Source: Prorocentrum cordatum (Eukaryota; Sar; Dinophyceae; Prorocentrales; Prorocentraceae). From it: DNA of 64,000 bases. Shown here piece after piece: positions 11,160-21,356 of the stretch. The position numbers were made by a program, and so were the translations under genes. The notes beneath the pieces are model-generated. The model was not told the origin of the DNA. It made no database searches and worked only from the letters and a program-made list of their open reading frames with translations. The stretch covers positions 56,001 to 120,000 of the forward strand of contig CAUYUJ010021675.1 in assembly GCA_963575745.1 (NCBI GenBank), given 5' to 3'. The first letter of the stretch is position 1; every line of letters begins with the position of its first letter.

Positions 11160-11572
11160 CCCCATCCTCCTCAGCTCTTTTTGCGGAGGCTCCTCCTTGG
11201 AGAGCCTCTGGGGGCTTCGCCAAAGTTCTCAGGATTTTTTAAAGCCTTTTGGAGGCCTCCTGGGTGTGTTCTGGGGGCCATGGGATTTCCTAAGGCCAAC
11301 CTGCCTCCAACCGCGGTCTCCCTGAACGCCCCAGTCACGATTTGGAATGCTTCGGAGGGTGTCTTGGGGCCATCTTGGGCCGCCATGGTGCTCTCTTAGG
11401 GCCATTTTGGAGTCCTGTTGTGCCGTTTTGGGGCTCTCTTGGACTGCCTGGAAGCCATTTCGGATGGTTGTGGGGCGATTTTGGAGCATCCCAGGCGGCT
11501 TCGGACGCCTAGGAGACCGCCGTCTTGGAGCATCGGGAAGCCGAAAAGAGGAGAACCCCAAATGCACCAAAA

Positions 11573-11613
<41 letters not shown>

Positions 11614-11900
11614 CATACATATAATCAATGATTTTTCCCTTGGGGGGCCTTCTTGGGGGTGCTCTTGGAGGCCTCTTGGTAAGTTTTGGAGCGATCTTTC
11701 GGGGTATGACGGCTTCTTGGAGCGCTCTTGTGCTGTCTTGGGGGTCTTTGGGACGTCTCCGGTGACCTCCCTGATCGCCCTGGGTGTGCTGCGAAGGCTT
11801 GGCAAAACGCCCTGCGAGGTCCAGGGGCCGCTTCGAGGCCCGTCCGGAAGGTCCCAAAGCTCCAGATCTCGGGGGTCCGGTTTTACGGGGGGGGGGACGG
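11160..11900. repeat. Degenerate TCTTGGGG-type minisatellite
   Basis: Roughly 15-20-bp loose repeats containing TCTTGGGGCCATCTTGGG, CTCTTGG and GCCATTTTGG-like words, interrupted by a (TA)n/(ATAC)n tract at 11576-11620. The same word family recurs at 15.5, 18.4, 21.9, 38.5 and 39.1 kb. Long frames rich in Gly/Leu/Ser or Pro/Lys/Arg here are by-products of the repeat. Confidence 0.6.
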
Positions 11901-11940
11901 GTTTTCCCCCCGCCCGGGCTTATAAAAATATAGGAAAAGG

Positions 11941-11978
11941 AATATATATATATATATGTATATGTATATGTATATGTA
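11941..11978. repeat. (TA)n / (TATG)n microsatellite
   Basis: TA units changing to TATATG units. Confidence 0.9.
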
Positions 11979-12582
11979 CACCATTAAACCAACATGCCAA
12001 TGGTGCCCGACCGCAAGCAAGAGGCAAACCGGGAATCACGCGAGGGCCAACCTGCAATAGGCGAGCCAACGCGCGAAACCTTGGCCTGTGCTCGTGGCCG
12101 CCGCTGGAGGGTGTGGGCCATGGGCAGGTCAGCGCACCCCCTCCTCGTCACGTCCTCGTCGCTGCACGCCTGCTCCTCCTCCTCCTCCACATCTGCACCA
12201 CCACCTTTTGCCGTGATCCCGACAGCACTTACGCTCACCGTCTTCGTCATCACCGATGCCGCACGGGCCGTCCATCATCAACACCATTGCCGTCACCAAC
12301 ATCACGAACCCCATCACCACCATCATCGAAGTCATCAAACACATCACCGCCAGTGTATACGTAAGCATCGTCAATCTCATCACAGTCGCTATAAACTAAA
12401 TCACGACTACTACCACGTCCATCGTCACCAGTACCATCATCATGGCCACCTTAGCCACTGTCGCAGTCCTCGCCGCAAATGTGGCCGAAATACAGAATGG
12501 ATAAAGTCTACACTAATCCTCGTCGCCGTTGCCCTCCTCATCTTCCTCCGTGTCCTCTTCATGCTTTTCCTCCTTCCCTCCC

Positions 12583-12782
12583 TAGGGGAACAAAAAGTGG
12601 CATAAACATAAAAACTCTGAGGTTCGCGCGGATTTCTCGGATCGGCGCTGGGACCCCACGGCGGCGCCTCCGGCGCCGCCCCTGGCGCGCTCCGCGCGCC
12701 AGGGAGGGGGGTCCAGCGCCGATCCGAGAAACCCGCGCGGACCTCCGAGTTTTTATGCTTATGACACTCTTTGTTCCCCCTA
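12583..12782. mobile_element. Foldback-type element E with 75-bp inverted ends (200 bp)
   Basis: The left arm starts TAGGGGAACAAAAAGTGGCA and continues through CATAAAAACTCTGAGG and TTTCTCGGATCGGCGCTGG. The right arm is its inverse copy with only scattered mismatches, ending TTGTTCCCCCTA. The roughly 50-bp centre contains two further hairpins, GGCGGCGCC-TCC-GGCGCCGCC and CTGGCGCGC-TC-CGCGCGCCAG. Almost the whole element can fold on itself. No coding capacity. Confidence 0.8.
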
Positions 12783-12845
12783 CTCCTTTGCCCTGCCGAT
12801 CCTCCTCGCCTCACCCGTCCTCGTACCAGTCGAAACTCTCCTCGC

Positions 12846-12970
12846 CATCGCTCGGACGTCAATATTTTTTGCGTTTTTTGTTCGGTCGCGTGCGCGGTTT
12901 TCTCGCCAAATGGTCAAGGATGCTCCTCGATGGCCCTCGCCGAAGGAAACATGCACACGCCCGAGCGATG
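12846..12970. mobile_element. Family A TIR element, full copy (125 bp)
   Basis: Starts CATCGCTCGGACGTCAAT and ends CGCCCGAGCGATG. The interior shares TGGTCAAGGATGCTCCTCGA and CCTCGCCGAAGGAAAC with the other copies. A hairpin (AATCAGC...GCTGATT) lies about 20 bp beyond the right end. Confidence 0.85.
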
Positions 12971-13279
12971 CCAAGCCCTCTGCGCGCGGGTTTGAGAATC
13001 AGCGCACGTAGCTGATTTTCCCGGCGCCTCCCGGCGCCGGAGGCGGCTGTGCATCGAGGAATAGGCCCCTCGGCGAGGCCGAAAACAGCTGCATGCAGCA
13101 AATATCGTAACCCTCACGTCGCCGTTCCCGCTGCCGTCCGAGCTGCCCCGCGGAGGCGGCGGCGACGGGCCGGGCGGGCGGGCCCGCGGCCCGAGCGGCC
13201 CGTTGCAGCTCACAGGCTGGTGAGGCTCCCCGCCTCGGCCCCGCGGAGCCCGGCGTCGCCCTGGCGGGCGCCGCAGAGG

Positions 13280-13517
13280 GATGGGTACACAAATAGATAC
13301 ACACAAACAAATACACACAAGCAAATACACACAGATCTACACAAGAAGATACACAAGGGGCCCCAGGACACACAAACAAATACACACGAATAAGAAGATT
13401 GCGCATATCTTCCCTGTATTTTCGGGGTTTTTGGTCTTCCCCCCCGCGTCCCATAGTTTCCCCTACTTTCTGGGCGATCGACGATGAATTGTGTCTGTGT
13501 GTTTTTTCCCCTCCTGA
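13280..13517. repeat. Dispersed repeat R, copy 3, preceded by ACACAAAC tandem units
   Basis: 13357-13517 is the third copy of repeat R. It is preceded at 13280-13356 by several ACACAAACAAATACACA-type units that look like local amplification of its left end. Confidence 0.7.
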
Positions 13518-13899
13518 AGGGGGGGGGGGCGGGAGACTCTGTGGATGACGGGCGGGACGAGGTAGAGGGCGGGCAGCGGAGGAAGAGGAGGACGAGGGCC
13601 AGAGGGAGGAGCACATCATGTCAACGCGCCGCTGGGAACAGATAGGGCGAAGCATACAGAGGAGAGGGACAGCTGCCATGGAGAATGAAATCCCAAGCTG
13701 CCCTGGATCGGGGACGCCGAAGATGCACCCGCGTAGCCCTGGGCCCCACTCGCGACGCGCCCACTGACCCCAAAGCGCCCGAGCGCGGGGGGGCCACCTC
13801 CGAGCCGCTCCGGCCCGAACGCACACGACGCACGCCAGAACCTCTCCACACGATCTGTTTTGCCGGAGCGGGTAGCATCAATGACCTCTCGTGCTGTCA

Positions 13900-14049
13900 G
13901 GGGGCCACATGCGCACCCTACCCCTACCCCCCACGATTTCGGAGGGGGAGGGTGGGGTTCACTTCGCTCGGGAGCTCCCGAGCGAAGTGACCCCCACCCT
14001 CGTCCTCCGAAATCGTAGGGGGTAGGGGTAGGGTTCGCATGTGGCCCCC
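13900..14049. mobile_element. Palindromic element P, copy 1 (150 bp, no spacer)
   Basis: A palindrome centred exactly on GAGCTC between 13974 and 13975. Comparing the two 75-bp arms base by base gives five mismatches. The ends are GGGGGCCACATGCG and its inverse, with TACCCCTACCCCC, ACGATTTCGGAGG and TTCACTTCGCTCGGGAG in between. A second, interrupted copy at 22919 shows it is a dispersed element and not an assembly artefact. Confidence 0.9.
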
Positions 14050-14271
14050 TAGCTGTCCACTCTGGATGCAGGCCCAGCCGGCGCTAAAACTGTCAAAACG
14101 GCTCGTCCACCCGAACATCGCCAGTGCGGACATCCAGGGAGGACACCAGTCTCGAGCAGCATGTTCTCGGCGCGCGCCTAGGGAAACAAAAGAAAAGGAA
14201 ACAACTGTCTTGAGTGACCTTGCGCCGGACGAAAAGAACAGCTGCGGCGGCACCGATGGATTACCCTACAG

Positions 14272-14465
14272 TCGGGGGCGGCCAAGAGGGGGGTGTCCAA
14301 GAGGGGGGGGGTGCAAATCATGGCCGGCGGCATGTGCGCGGCCCAGCGGGGGGGCCAGGGACGTAATGAAATAAGAAGAGGCGCCGTGAAATCTGGGGAA
14401 ATATCATGGCCCCCGCCATGATATCCACCCCCCCTAGTCATCACCCCCCTCTTTGCCGCCCCCGA
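14272..14465. mobile_element. Family B TIR element, copy 1 (194 bp)
   Basis: Left end TCGGGGGCGGCCAAGAGG; right end is the inverse of TCGGGGGCGGCAAAGAGG. It has the same length as the copy at 19057 and is close to it in sequence. An internal hairpin ATATCATGGC-CCCC-GCCATGATAT lies at about 14400. Flanking TACAG and TGCAG could be an imperfect 5-bp target duplication. Confidence 0.85.
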
Positions 14466-14620
14466 TGCAGGGCCAACGCCTGAAAGGAGGTCCTGCCTTT
14501 TGTGTGATGTGCAGTGCCGGGGACAAACGTGCACACTGATAGCCCCACTGGCAAGCCGCCGATTGCCACACGACAGCGAACAACGGCCGGACACTCTGCT
14601 GCAAGTACGCAGCTCGGGGC

Positions 14621-14823
14621 AAGAGGAGGAGGAGGAGGAGGAGAAGGAGGAGGAAGAGGGGGAGGAGAGGAGAAGGAGGAGGAAGAGGAGGAGGAGGAGG
14701 AAGAGGGGGAGGAGAGGAGAAGGAGGAGGAAGAAGGCGAGGAGGAGGAGGAGGAGGAAGGGGGGGAGGAGGAGGAGGAGGAGGAGGAGGAGGAGGAGGAG
14801 GAGGAGGAGGAGGAGGAGGAGGA
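14621..14823. repeat. (GGA)n microsatellite with GAA interruptions
   Basis: About 200 bp of purine-only sequence. Confidence 0.95.
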
Positions 14824-15459
14824 GTACGTAGGAGGGGGAATACAAGCGCCAACAGCGCCGTTGACGATCGAAAGAACGCGCGTATGGCGCGCGATCGGCA
14901 GAAGCCAGAACAGCACTTGTATGATAACGAACCGGACGGCACCGCGCGCTGCCAAACACTAGAGCGCCCAGAGGGAAAGGGAGGGAGGAGGACTACTGAC
15001 GAACACGTTTTGAAAGCAAGGATCACCGTTCCATGCAATGTCTGCTCTCTCGTGATTGGTCCCCCTCGAGCGCGCACGTTGCAATTAAGGGCCGAGCGCC
15101 GCAAGACTGTGTTTCGGACACTCGCTTTGATACAACCGAAAAACCTGATCGGACAAAAACGGGAAGCGCCGCTTTAGCCAAATGGGCTCATTGGGCGAAA
15201 AAGGAAGAAAAGGAATGCGAGGGCGACAAGGAGGCGATGACGAGGACGTGGAGAACGTGAGGATAGCGAGGAGGAGCCTGAGGACAACGAGGATGACGAG
15301 GAACACAAAGATGAAAACGAAGAGAACGAGGGCGAATACGAGAATTAATGCGGAGGAAGATGACGACGAGACGATGCGGACAGAGGACAGTAAGAGGCAA
15401 TTGAAGAAGGATGTTGAATCCGGAGAGGGTCCTGGTAACCTTATCGGGCTACCCTAAGG

Positions 15460-15840
15460 GGTCCTGGCGCCGCGCGGGGTTGTCTTGGGGTCTGTTGGGG
15501 GCTTCCTGGGGGCCTCTTGGGTCCTCTTGTGGGTTTCTGGGGTCCTCTTGGGCTGTCTGGACGCGTCGTGGGGTTCTTTGGGAACTTTCTTGGGCAGTCT
15601 CGGCGCCATCTTGGGCCGTCTTGGGGTTTTCTTGGGCCGTTTGGGGGCCTCCTGGGGCGTTCCTGGGAGTCTCTTGGGGCCCTCTTGGCCCGTCTTGGGG
15701 TTCTTGTGAGCTGTCTGGTGGATGCCTCCTGGAGCGCTCTTGGGGGTCTCTTGGGGTCCTCTTGGGGCGCTCGTGGGGCCCTCTATGGCGTCTTTGGGGC
15801 CTCCTTCGGGCCGCTCGAAAGCCTCTCGGAGCGATTCTAA
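15460..15840. repeat. Degenerate TCTTGGGG-type minisatellite
   Basis: Iterations of TCTTGGG, GGGGCCTCTTGGG and TGTCTTGGGG-like words, 15-20 bp apart, on the plus strand. Confidence 0.65.
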
Positions 15841-16394
15841 CACGATGTCGATTCGGAGTCCCCTCTGTGGCCGAGTTTGCTGAAAATGTCTCAAGCGAAA
15901 CGGCCATCGTTCAGAAACCGGGCCAGACAAAAACAGGAAGCGTTTCTGTGTCTATGAACCCTGACGGAATGCTTCGACGAGAGCCGAAAAAACACGGCTG
16001 GTCGGATGTGCTGGTATGCCGCGTTGGTCTGTGAGCCGTGCCGGTCTGCCCTGCCAGTCTGCCAAATGCGAATGCGAATGACGTGGCCGTGAAGGCAGGG
16101 AAGGGAGGAAACCTCCCAAAAACGGGGCGGCACCCACGGGCTGCGCCGAAGACGGTCCCGGCGCACAGCGACCGAGCCGTGGTGGCCGAGCTCCCCGCGG
16201 TGGGGGGGCTGTCCCTCGGGCGCGAGCTGCGGGCGCTGGGCTGTGCATGCGCAGGCTGCGCTGGTGGCTGATCGCGATCATCGTGGCCTCGTCCGACCTC
16301 GTTTCGGCTGGTCGCGAGCCCCTGCCGCCGTTGGGCTCGGCCCCGATGATCAAGAGGGGACCGCCGGCCTGGGGCAACTACGCGACGGACCCGA

Positions 16395-17621
16395 ATGCTG
16401 GTCTTCGAGACGGGGGGCTTCACGCGCCTTCTGACCCACTCGGTGGCCGATGCGACGGCTGCTCAGTGGGCCCCCAAGGTGCACCAGTTCCTGGAGTTCT
16501 GCATCAGGCGAGGCTGGCAGCTCACGTCCGAGCTCGAGGCGGACCGCGCGCTGGCCGACTGCATGGACATCCGGTGCTACGGGGAACGCAAGCGGGCTAC
16601 CCTCAGGTCGGTGGTGCTTTTCGGCCTGCTGGTAAGCTGGCCCGAGTTGCGCAACAGGCTGCCGCTCGCACTGAGGAGCCTCAAGAAATGGCAGAAGTTG
16701 GCAGGTACGAGCGAGGGCGGCCCTTTGCCGGAGGAGGCCATCTACGCGATCGTCATCTACATGTTCGAGCACGGGCATTACCTCGAGGGGGTCTGGACGC
16801 TCACGCAGTACGATGTCTACGGCCGGGAGCAGGACATGGAGCTGTTGAAGATTGCCGACGTCGTTTGGGACAGACAATGCGTTGCGCTGGCCTTTGGTAT
16901 GTCCAGTCGCGGCGAGGAGGTCAAGACAGGCACCAACCAGGGCGCCGTGATTCGACGAGGTGTCGTCGCCAACCTGGCGTTGGGCCTGCGCGACTTCCAG
17001 ACGGGCAAGGAAGAGAGGCTTTTCGGCACCGACCAGGTTCGGTTCAGAAAGCTATGGCACCAGGCCTGCCGCGCGCTGGGTATGCCTTGGGCTCTTCCGC
17101 CGCACGGCATCCGCCACTCGGGCCCCAGCGAGGACGTGGCCCGCGGTCGCGCCACGCTGGAGCAGGTCGGGCGTCGCGGGCGGTGGGAGGCCCTCTCGAG
17201 CGTCCAGCGCTACTCCAAGACCCTTGCCCTCGCGCAGTTCCGTGCGAGGATGCCGCAGGTAGCGCTGGAGGCCGGCAGTCAAGCTGCGCGGGACCTGCAG
17301 GCAGAGGTGTTGCGGGCCATTCGATGCCGGTCCGCTCCACGTGGCAGCCTGCCCAAGCTTCTCGAAGACGCAGTCAGGGAGAGCCTCGCCAAGGACGTCG
17401 CGGCCGAGCTGCTCAAGACTAAGGCCCCGAGGTCTCGACGCTCGAGCCTTGCGAGGAACAACGACTCCGACGACTTGGGCGGCCTCTTCTCGGACGAGAC
17501 CTTCGGCGAGAACACAGGCTGGTGGACAAAATGGAATGGATTTCGCGGGTACATGATGCCCGTACTTGCTTCCTGGAATGTGCTACTCGTGACAGCTTGT
17601 GTGACGTCATCTTTTGGCTGA
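16395..17621 (+). CDS. Tyrosine recombinase (possible Crypton-type transposase)
   Basis: An intact 408-codon frame. The ATG at 16395 is the first in frame after a TGA at 16269. Residues about 25-105 resemble a helical core-binding (SAM-like) domain (VHQFLEFCIRRGWQLTSELE). The catalytic half carries the full residue set of the tyrosine recombinase family: Arg144 in YGREQDMELL, Lys177 in EEVKTGTNQG, His237 and Arg240 in PHGIRHSG, Trp264 in RRGRW (the usual His/Trp position) and Tyr273 in SSVQRYSKT. Such enzymes cut and rejoin DNA through a 3'-phosphotyrosine link. The 130-residue C-terminal tail is of unknown role. There is no reverse transcriptase next to it, which argues against a DIRS/Ngaro retroelement and fits a Crypton-like DNA transposon. 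Flanking termini were not found. The intact frame suggests a fairly recent insertion or selection. Confidence 0.85.
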   Translation: MLVFETGGFTRLLTHSVADATAAQWAPKVHQFLEFCIRRGWQLTSELEADRALADCMDIRCYGERKRATLRSVVLFGLLVSWPELRNRLPLALRSLKKWQKLAGTSEGGPLPEEAIYAIVIYMFEHGHYLEGVWTLTQYDVYGREQDMELLKIADVVWDRQCVALAFGMSSRGEEVKTGTNQGAVIRRGVVANLALGLRDFQTGKEERLFGTDQVRFRKLWHQACRALGMPWALPPHGIRHSGPSEDVARGRATLEQVGRRGRWEALSSVQRYSKTLALAQFRARMPQVALEAGSQAARDLQAEVLRAIRCRSAPRGSLPKLLEDAVRESLAKDVAAELLKTKAPRSRRSSLARNNDSDDLGGLFSDETFGENTGWWTKWNGFRGYMMPVLASWNVLLVTACVTSSFG

Positions 17622-18370
17622 CGCTTGGGTCGATCCGTGCGAGGGGTGAGCCTAGTAATGCGAACTCCTGACTTCACAGCGGCTCTCGCCTTGGAGATGT
17701 TGAAGCTTGGTTTCGCCTCCTTCCTGTGGCTGGATTGCTTCCATTGGCGAGTTTGGTATCGACATGAGTACCTCTCCGACCAGATGTACATGCCTCGTCG
17801 GCAGCTCCAGCGCTTCGTTGACGCCTTTCTCCGGTGTGCCGTCGCGTCGTGGTGTACTGGATGTCGTGGTATGGTCTTGCCTGTGATTTCTCCGGCTTTT
17901 TGTGCTGCTTCCATGGATCGGGATTTCCTATCTGGAGCATGGCCACGTGGTGGGGAATGTTTTTGTCCTGGCTGCCGCAGCTTCCCGCCTCGCCCTGCCC
18001 AACCGCGACACACATCTCGCGTGCGTTGTCAGGCAGAGGGTGCGGAGAATGGAAGTTTGAGCTCCAGTCTCAGATGGAGCTCTTGTGCGACCGGGACCTC
18101 GGGGGGGGGGGGATCTGAGGGAGACTCCCCCCGAGGTGAGTTTGCAGAAACAGCCTGCTCAGAAACATTAAGATACGTTCGGCACATCAGGGCCCGCTCG
18201 GTGCTGTGAGATAAGTGGCTGTGAGATGCATGAGGCCCTCATCGTCTCCTGTGCCCATTCGTGCTTCTTTTACCCAGACAGCTCTCGCTGGCCCCCGCCT
18301 GCTGGCAGTGCTCTAGGATAATGGTAGTAAGATAACAGCCAGGGGGGCTCTTGAGACAGCACCCGACGGT
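17622..18370. other. No gene recognised
   Basis: A plus-strand frame of about 190 codons follows the recombinase stop but lacks an early ATG and shows no recognisable motif. The inverted words CTCCAGTCTCAGATGGAGCT near 18061 form a short hairpin. Confidence 0.4.
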
Positions 18371-18379
18371 GTCAGACGG

Positions 18380-18480
18380 GCCAGGGGCGCCGCAAAACTG
18401 CCAAAGAGGCCCCCAAGAAGCCCCCGAAAGGCCCCCAAGAGGCAGAGGCCCCCAGGAAGGTCCCAGGAGGCCCCAAGAAT
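18380..18480. repeat. Degenerate CCCCAAGAGG minisatellite
   Basis: GGCCCCCAAGAGGC-like words, inverse orientation of the TCTTGGGG family. Confidence 0.55.
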
Positions 18481-18519
18481 GACAAGAAGACACTGGGGTC
18501 TCCTCGTCCTTCTCCGCAT

Positions 18520-18900
18520 CCTCCTCTTCCTCTCCCACGTGTTCCCCAAACGTCTTCCACAATGGCTGGGGGAAGGCATAGGCCAAACTTTGCCCCAAAC
18601 ATTTGGCAACATAGGCGTATCCTAAAGGCAGAAGGCGGCGGTGACTCGATGTAGGCATCTTCGCTACGATTAATCAACTTATCATGTAAGAAATCTGGGC
18701 GCCAACTTCCCAGAAGCATCTTAAACCAAGCCCGGACCCATTCATGTTGTGATCGCTGGAAGGGCAAACGCGACCAAAAAACTGGGCCACCTTTCCAGTA
18801 ATTTGGTTAAGAATCGCTGGCCTCGCTTTTCGGGAGGAGGTTTCTGAATCCGATGTTCGACTGCGGACAAGCTCCCAATGGCGCTTCCTCAGAATGCCCT
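18520..18900 (-). other. Weak minus-strand protein-like remnant
   Basis: One minus frame reads HEWVRAWFKMLLGSWRPDFL and then HDKLINRSEDAYIESPPP before entering low-complexity sequence. The composition is protein-like, but no family was recognised and no complete frame exists. It could be an exon or a decayed gene. Confidence 0.25.
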
Positions 18901-19056
18901 CCAAAATGCGCGGCTGCTATCGCCGCACCACCTGCCACGGAAATACCCCCCAATCTGCGTACGTACCCAGATGGTGAGAGGGGATGGCCCGTGCAATCCG
19001 AAACCATCTCCGGCTGGGAAGTTCGGGAGGAGGAAGGGAGGAGCAAATATCTAGAC

Positions 19057-19250
19057 TCGGGGGCGTCCAAGAGGGGGGAGTCCACAAGGGGGGGGTGCAA
19101 ATCACGGACGGCGGCATGTGCGCGGCCCATGGAGGGGCCAGCGACGTAATGAAATAAGAAGAGGCACCATGAAATCTGGGGAAATATCATGGACAAACCC
19201 CATGATATCCACCCCGCTCTAGTCATCCCCCCCCTCTTTGCCGCCCCCGA
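19057..19250. mobile_element. Family B TIR element, copy 2 (194 bp)
   Basis: Same ends (TCGGGGGCGTCCAAGAGG left, inverse of TCGGGGGCGGCAAAGAGG right) and the same length as the copy at 14272. Shared interior words include GTGCAAATCA, GGCGGCATGTGCGCGGCCCA, ACGTAATGAAATAAGAAGAG and GAAATCTGGGGAAATATCAT. AGAC flanks both ends and may be the target duplication. Confidence 0.85.
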
Positions 19251-19609
19251 CAGACAGGGGAGACGGAAGGAGGGAGGAAGAAACAGGGTACACGCGGGGT
19301 CCACCGCCATGGCCGCCGTCCGCACTGGATAGTGTCTGGCGAGCGGGCCATCGTGCTCAAATGCGCGGGGCCAGGGAAGCCAGGACGAGGAGAAGAAGCA
19401 GGTGCCCCTCCCCCCCGGGGCACGCCGCCTGCACCGCCACCTCCATCAATGACGGCCGACACCTCGCCGGGGCGGGCCCATCGATCGAGGAAGAGGTCGG
19501 GCACAGGAGGCAGGGCTGCGCGAAGTGGGGGGGCAGCGACCCCCCTGGAACAGCTTCACAGTGTCATCATGCCCCCACCGTCCCACTTCCCAGGATCCTG
19601 GATCGCCTT

Positions 19610-19790
19610 CCTTCTCTCGCTCTCTCGCTCTCTCTCTCCCTCTCTCTCTCTCTCAACCGATCGATCCATCTCCCTATATCTATCTGTATATCTATATGTA
19701 CACCCGGACCTGTTGTTGTCCATGAGCATGTCACGGTGCTGTCGTTTCTCCTGTTGTTTTTTTGTTCTCCCTCTCTCTCTCTCTCTCGCT
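19610..19790. repeat. (CT)n-rich tracts
   Basis: Two short CTCTCT runs, at about 19618-19655 and 19770-19790. Confidence 0.8.
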
Positions 19791-19995
19791 GTCTCTATGT
19801 CTCCCCCAGCGAGCCCTGGATCCGCCCCTCCCCGGCACTCTCCGCCGCCCCTCGTAAACCCTGAACCACTTCCCCTGGATCTCCTCCCCCACGGATCCCG
19901 TCTTCCCTCGGGCCCTCTCTTTCCGTGGGGTCCCCCCCCCCCTGGGTCCGCCCCGCCCCGAACAGGTCCCCTGCCCCTGCCTCCCTCTCCCACTC

Positions 19996-20946
19996 CCTCC
20001 TCCGCCTCCTCCTCCGCCTCCTCCTCCTCCTCCTCCCCCTCCTCCTCCTCCTCCTCCTCCTCCTCCTCCTCCTCCTCCTCCTCCTCCTCCTCCTCCTCCT
20101 CCTCCTCCTCCTCCTCCTCCCTCCTCCTCCTCCTCCTCCTCCTCCTCCTCCTCCTCCTCACTCCTCCCTCCTCCTCCTTCCTCCTCCTCCTCCTCCTCCT
20201 CCTCCTCCCTCGTCCGCCTCCTCCTCCTCCTCTCCTCCTCCTCCTCCTCCTCCTCCTCCTCTCCTCCTCCGCCTCCTCCTCCTCCTCCTCCTCCTCCTCC
20301 TCCTCCTCCTCCTCCTCCTCCTCCTCCTCTCCTCCTCCTCCTCCTCCTCCTCTCCTCCTCCTCCCTCCTCCTCCTCCTCCTCCTCCTCCTCCTCCTCCTC
20401 CTCCTCCTCCTCCCTTCTCCTCCTCCTCCTCCCTCCTCCTCCTCCCCTCCTCCTCCTCCTCCTCCTCCTCCTCCTCCTCCTCGTCCTCCTCCTCGTCGTC
20501 TCCTCCTGTCCTCCTCGTCCTCCTCCTCCTCTCCTCCTCCTCCTCCTCCTCCTCCTCCTCCTCCTCCTCCTCCTCCTCCTCCTCCTCCTCCTCCTACTCC
20601 TCCTCCTCCTCCTCCTCCTCCTCCTCCTCCTCCTCCTCCTCCTCCTCCTCCTCCTCCTCCTCCTCCTCCTCCTCCTCCTCCTCCTACATCCTCCTACCCC
20701 CTCCTCCTCCTCCTCCTCCTCCTCCTCCTCCTCCTCCTCCTCCTCCCTCCTCCTCCTCCTCTCCTCCTCCTCCCCTCCTTTCCCCTCCTCCCCTCCCCTC
20801 CTCCTCCCTCCTCCTCCTCCTCCTCCTCCTCCTCCTCCTCCTCCTCCTCCTCCTCCTCCTCCTCCTCCTCCTCCTCCTCCTCCTCCTCCTCCTCCTCCTC
20901 CTCCTCCTCCTCCTCCTCCTCCTCCTCCTCCTCCTCCTCTCCTCCT
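19996..20946. repeat. Very long (CCT)n tract (about 950 bp)
   Basis: Nearly 1 kb of CCT with rare frame-shifting C or T changes. Every frame on both strands stays open through it (Leu, Ser, Pro / Glu, Arg, Gly), so a 756-codon plus frame here is not a gene. The plus strand is almost pure pyrimidine. Confidence 0.97.
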
Positions 20947-21075
20947 GCTCCCCTCTTTGCCCCCCCCACTCCCCCGTCCTCCCCCCCTCCACCCCAGAAC
21001 CCGCCCCCATCCGACACTCCTGCCGGCAGGATCAAGGAAAGCCCCGCATCGCCCCCCCCCCCCCCCCATTCTTGC

Positions 21076-21203
21076 CGTCGCTCGCACGTCCGTTTCCCGT
21101 GCACTGTTTTTTTGGCTTCGCGCGTGCTTTTTTTTCGCTCGATGCTCCAGGATGTTCCCCGATGGCCCTCGCCGAAGGAAAAAATGCACGCGTCCGAGCG
21201 ATG
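21076..21203. mobile_element. Family A TIR element, full copy (128 bp)
   Basis: Starts CGTCGCTCGCACGTCCG and ends CGCGTCCGAGCGATG. The interior shares GATGCTCCAGGATG and CCTCGCCGAAGGAAAAAATG with the other copies. It sits between two CCT tracts. Confidence 0.85.
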
Positions 21204-21220
21204 CCAGGCCTCCCACTCCT

Positions 21221-21356
21221 TCCTCCGCCTCCGCCTCCGCCTCCTCCTCCTCCTCCTCCTCCTCCCCCTCCTCCTCCTCCTCCTCCTCCTCCTCCTCCTC
21301 CTCCTCCTCCTCCTCCTCCCTCCTCCTCCTCCTCCCCCCTCCTCCTCCTCCCCGCC
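21221..21356. repeat. (CTC)n microsatellite
   Basis: CTC/CGC triplets directly after the family A element. Confidence 0.95.

Noticed and set aside
13715-13745. Additional family A copy (GCCGAAGATGCACCCGCG)
   Set aside because: Only about 15 bp match the right-end interior and the terminal CCGAGCGATG is absent.
13910-14040. Interstitial telomere (CCCTACCCCTACCCC)
   Set aside because: Only two imperfect units in each arm of a palindrome; not a TTTAGGG array.
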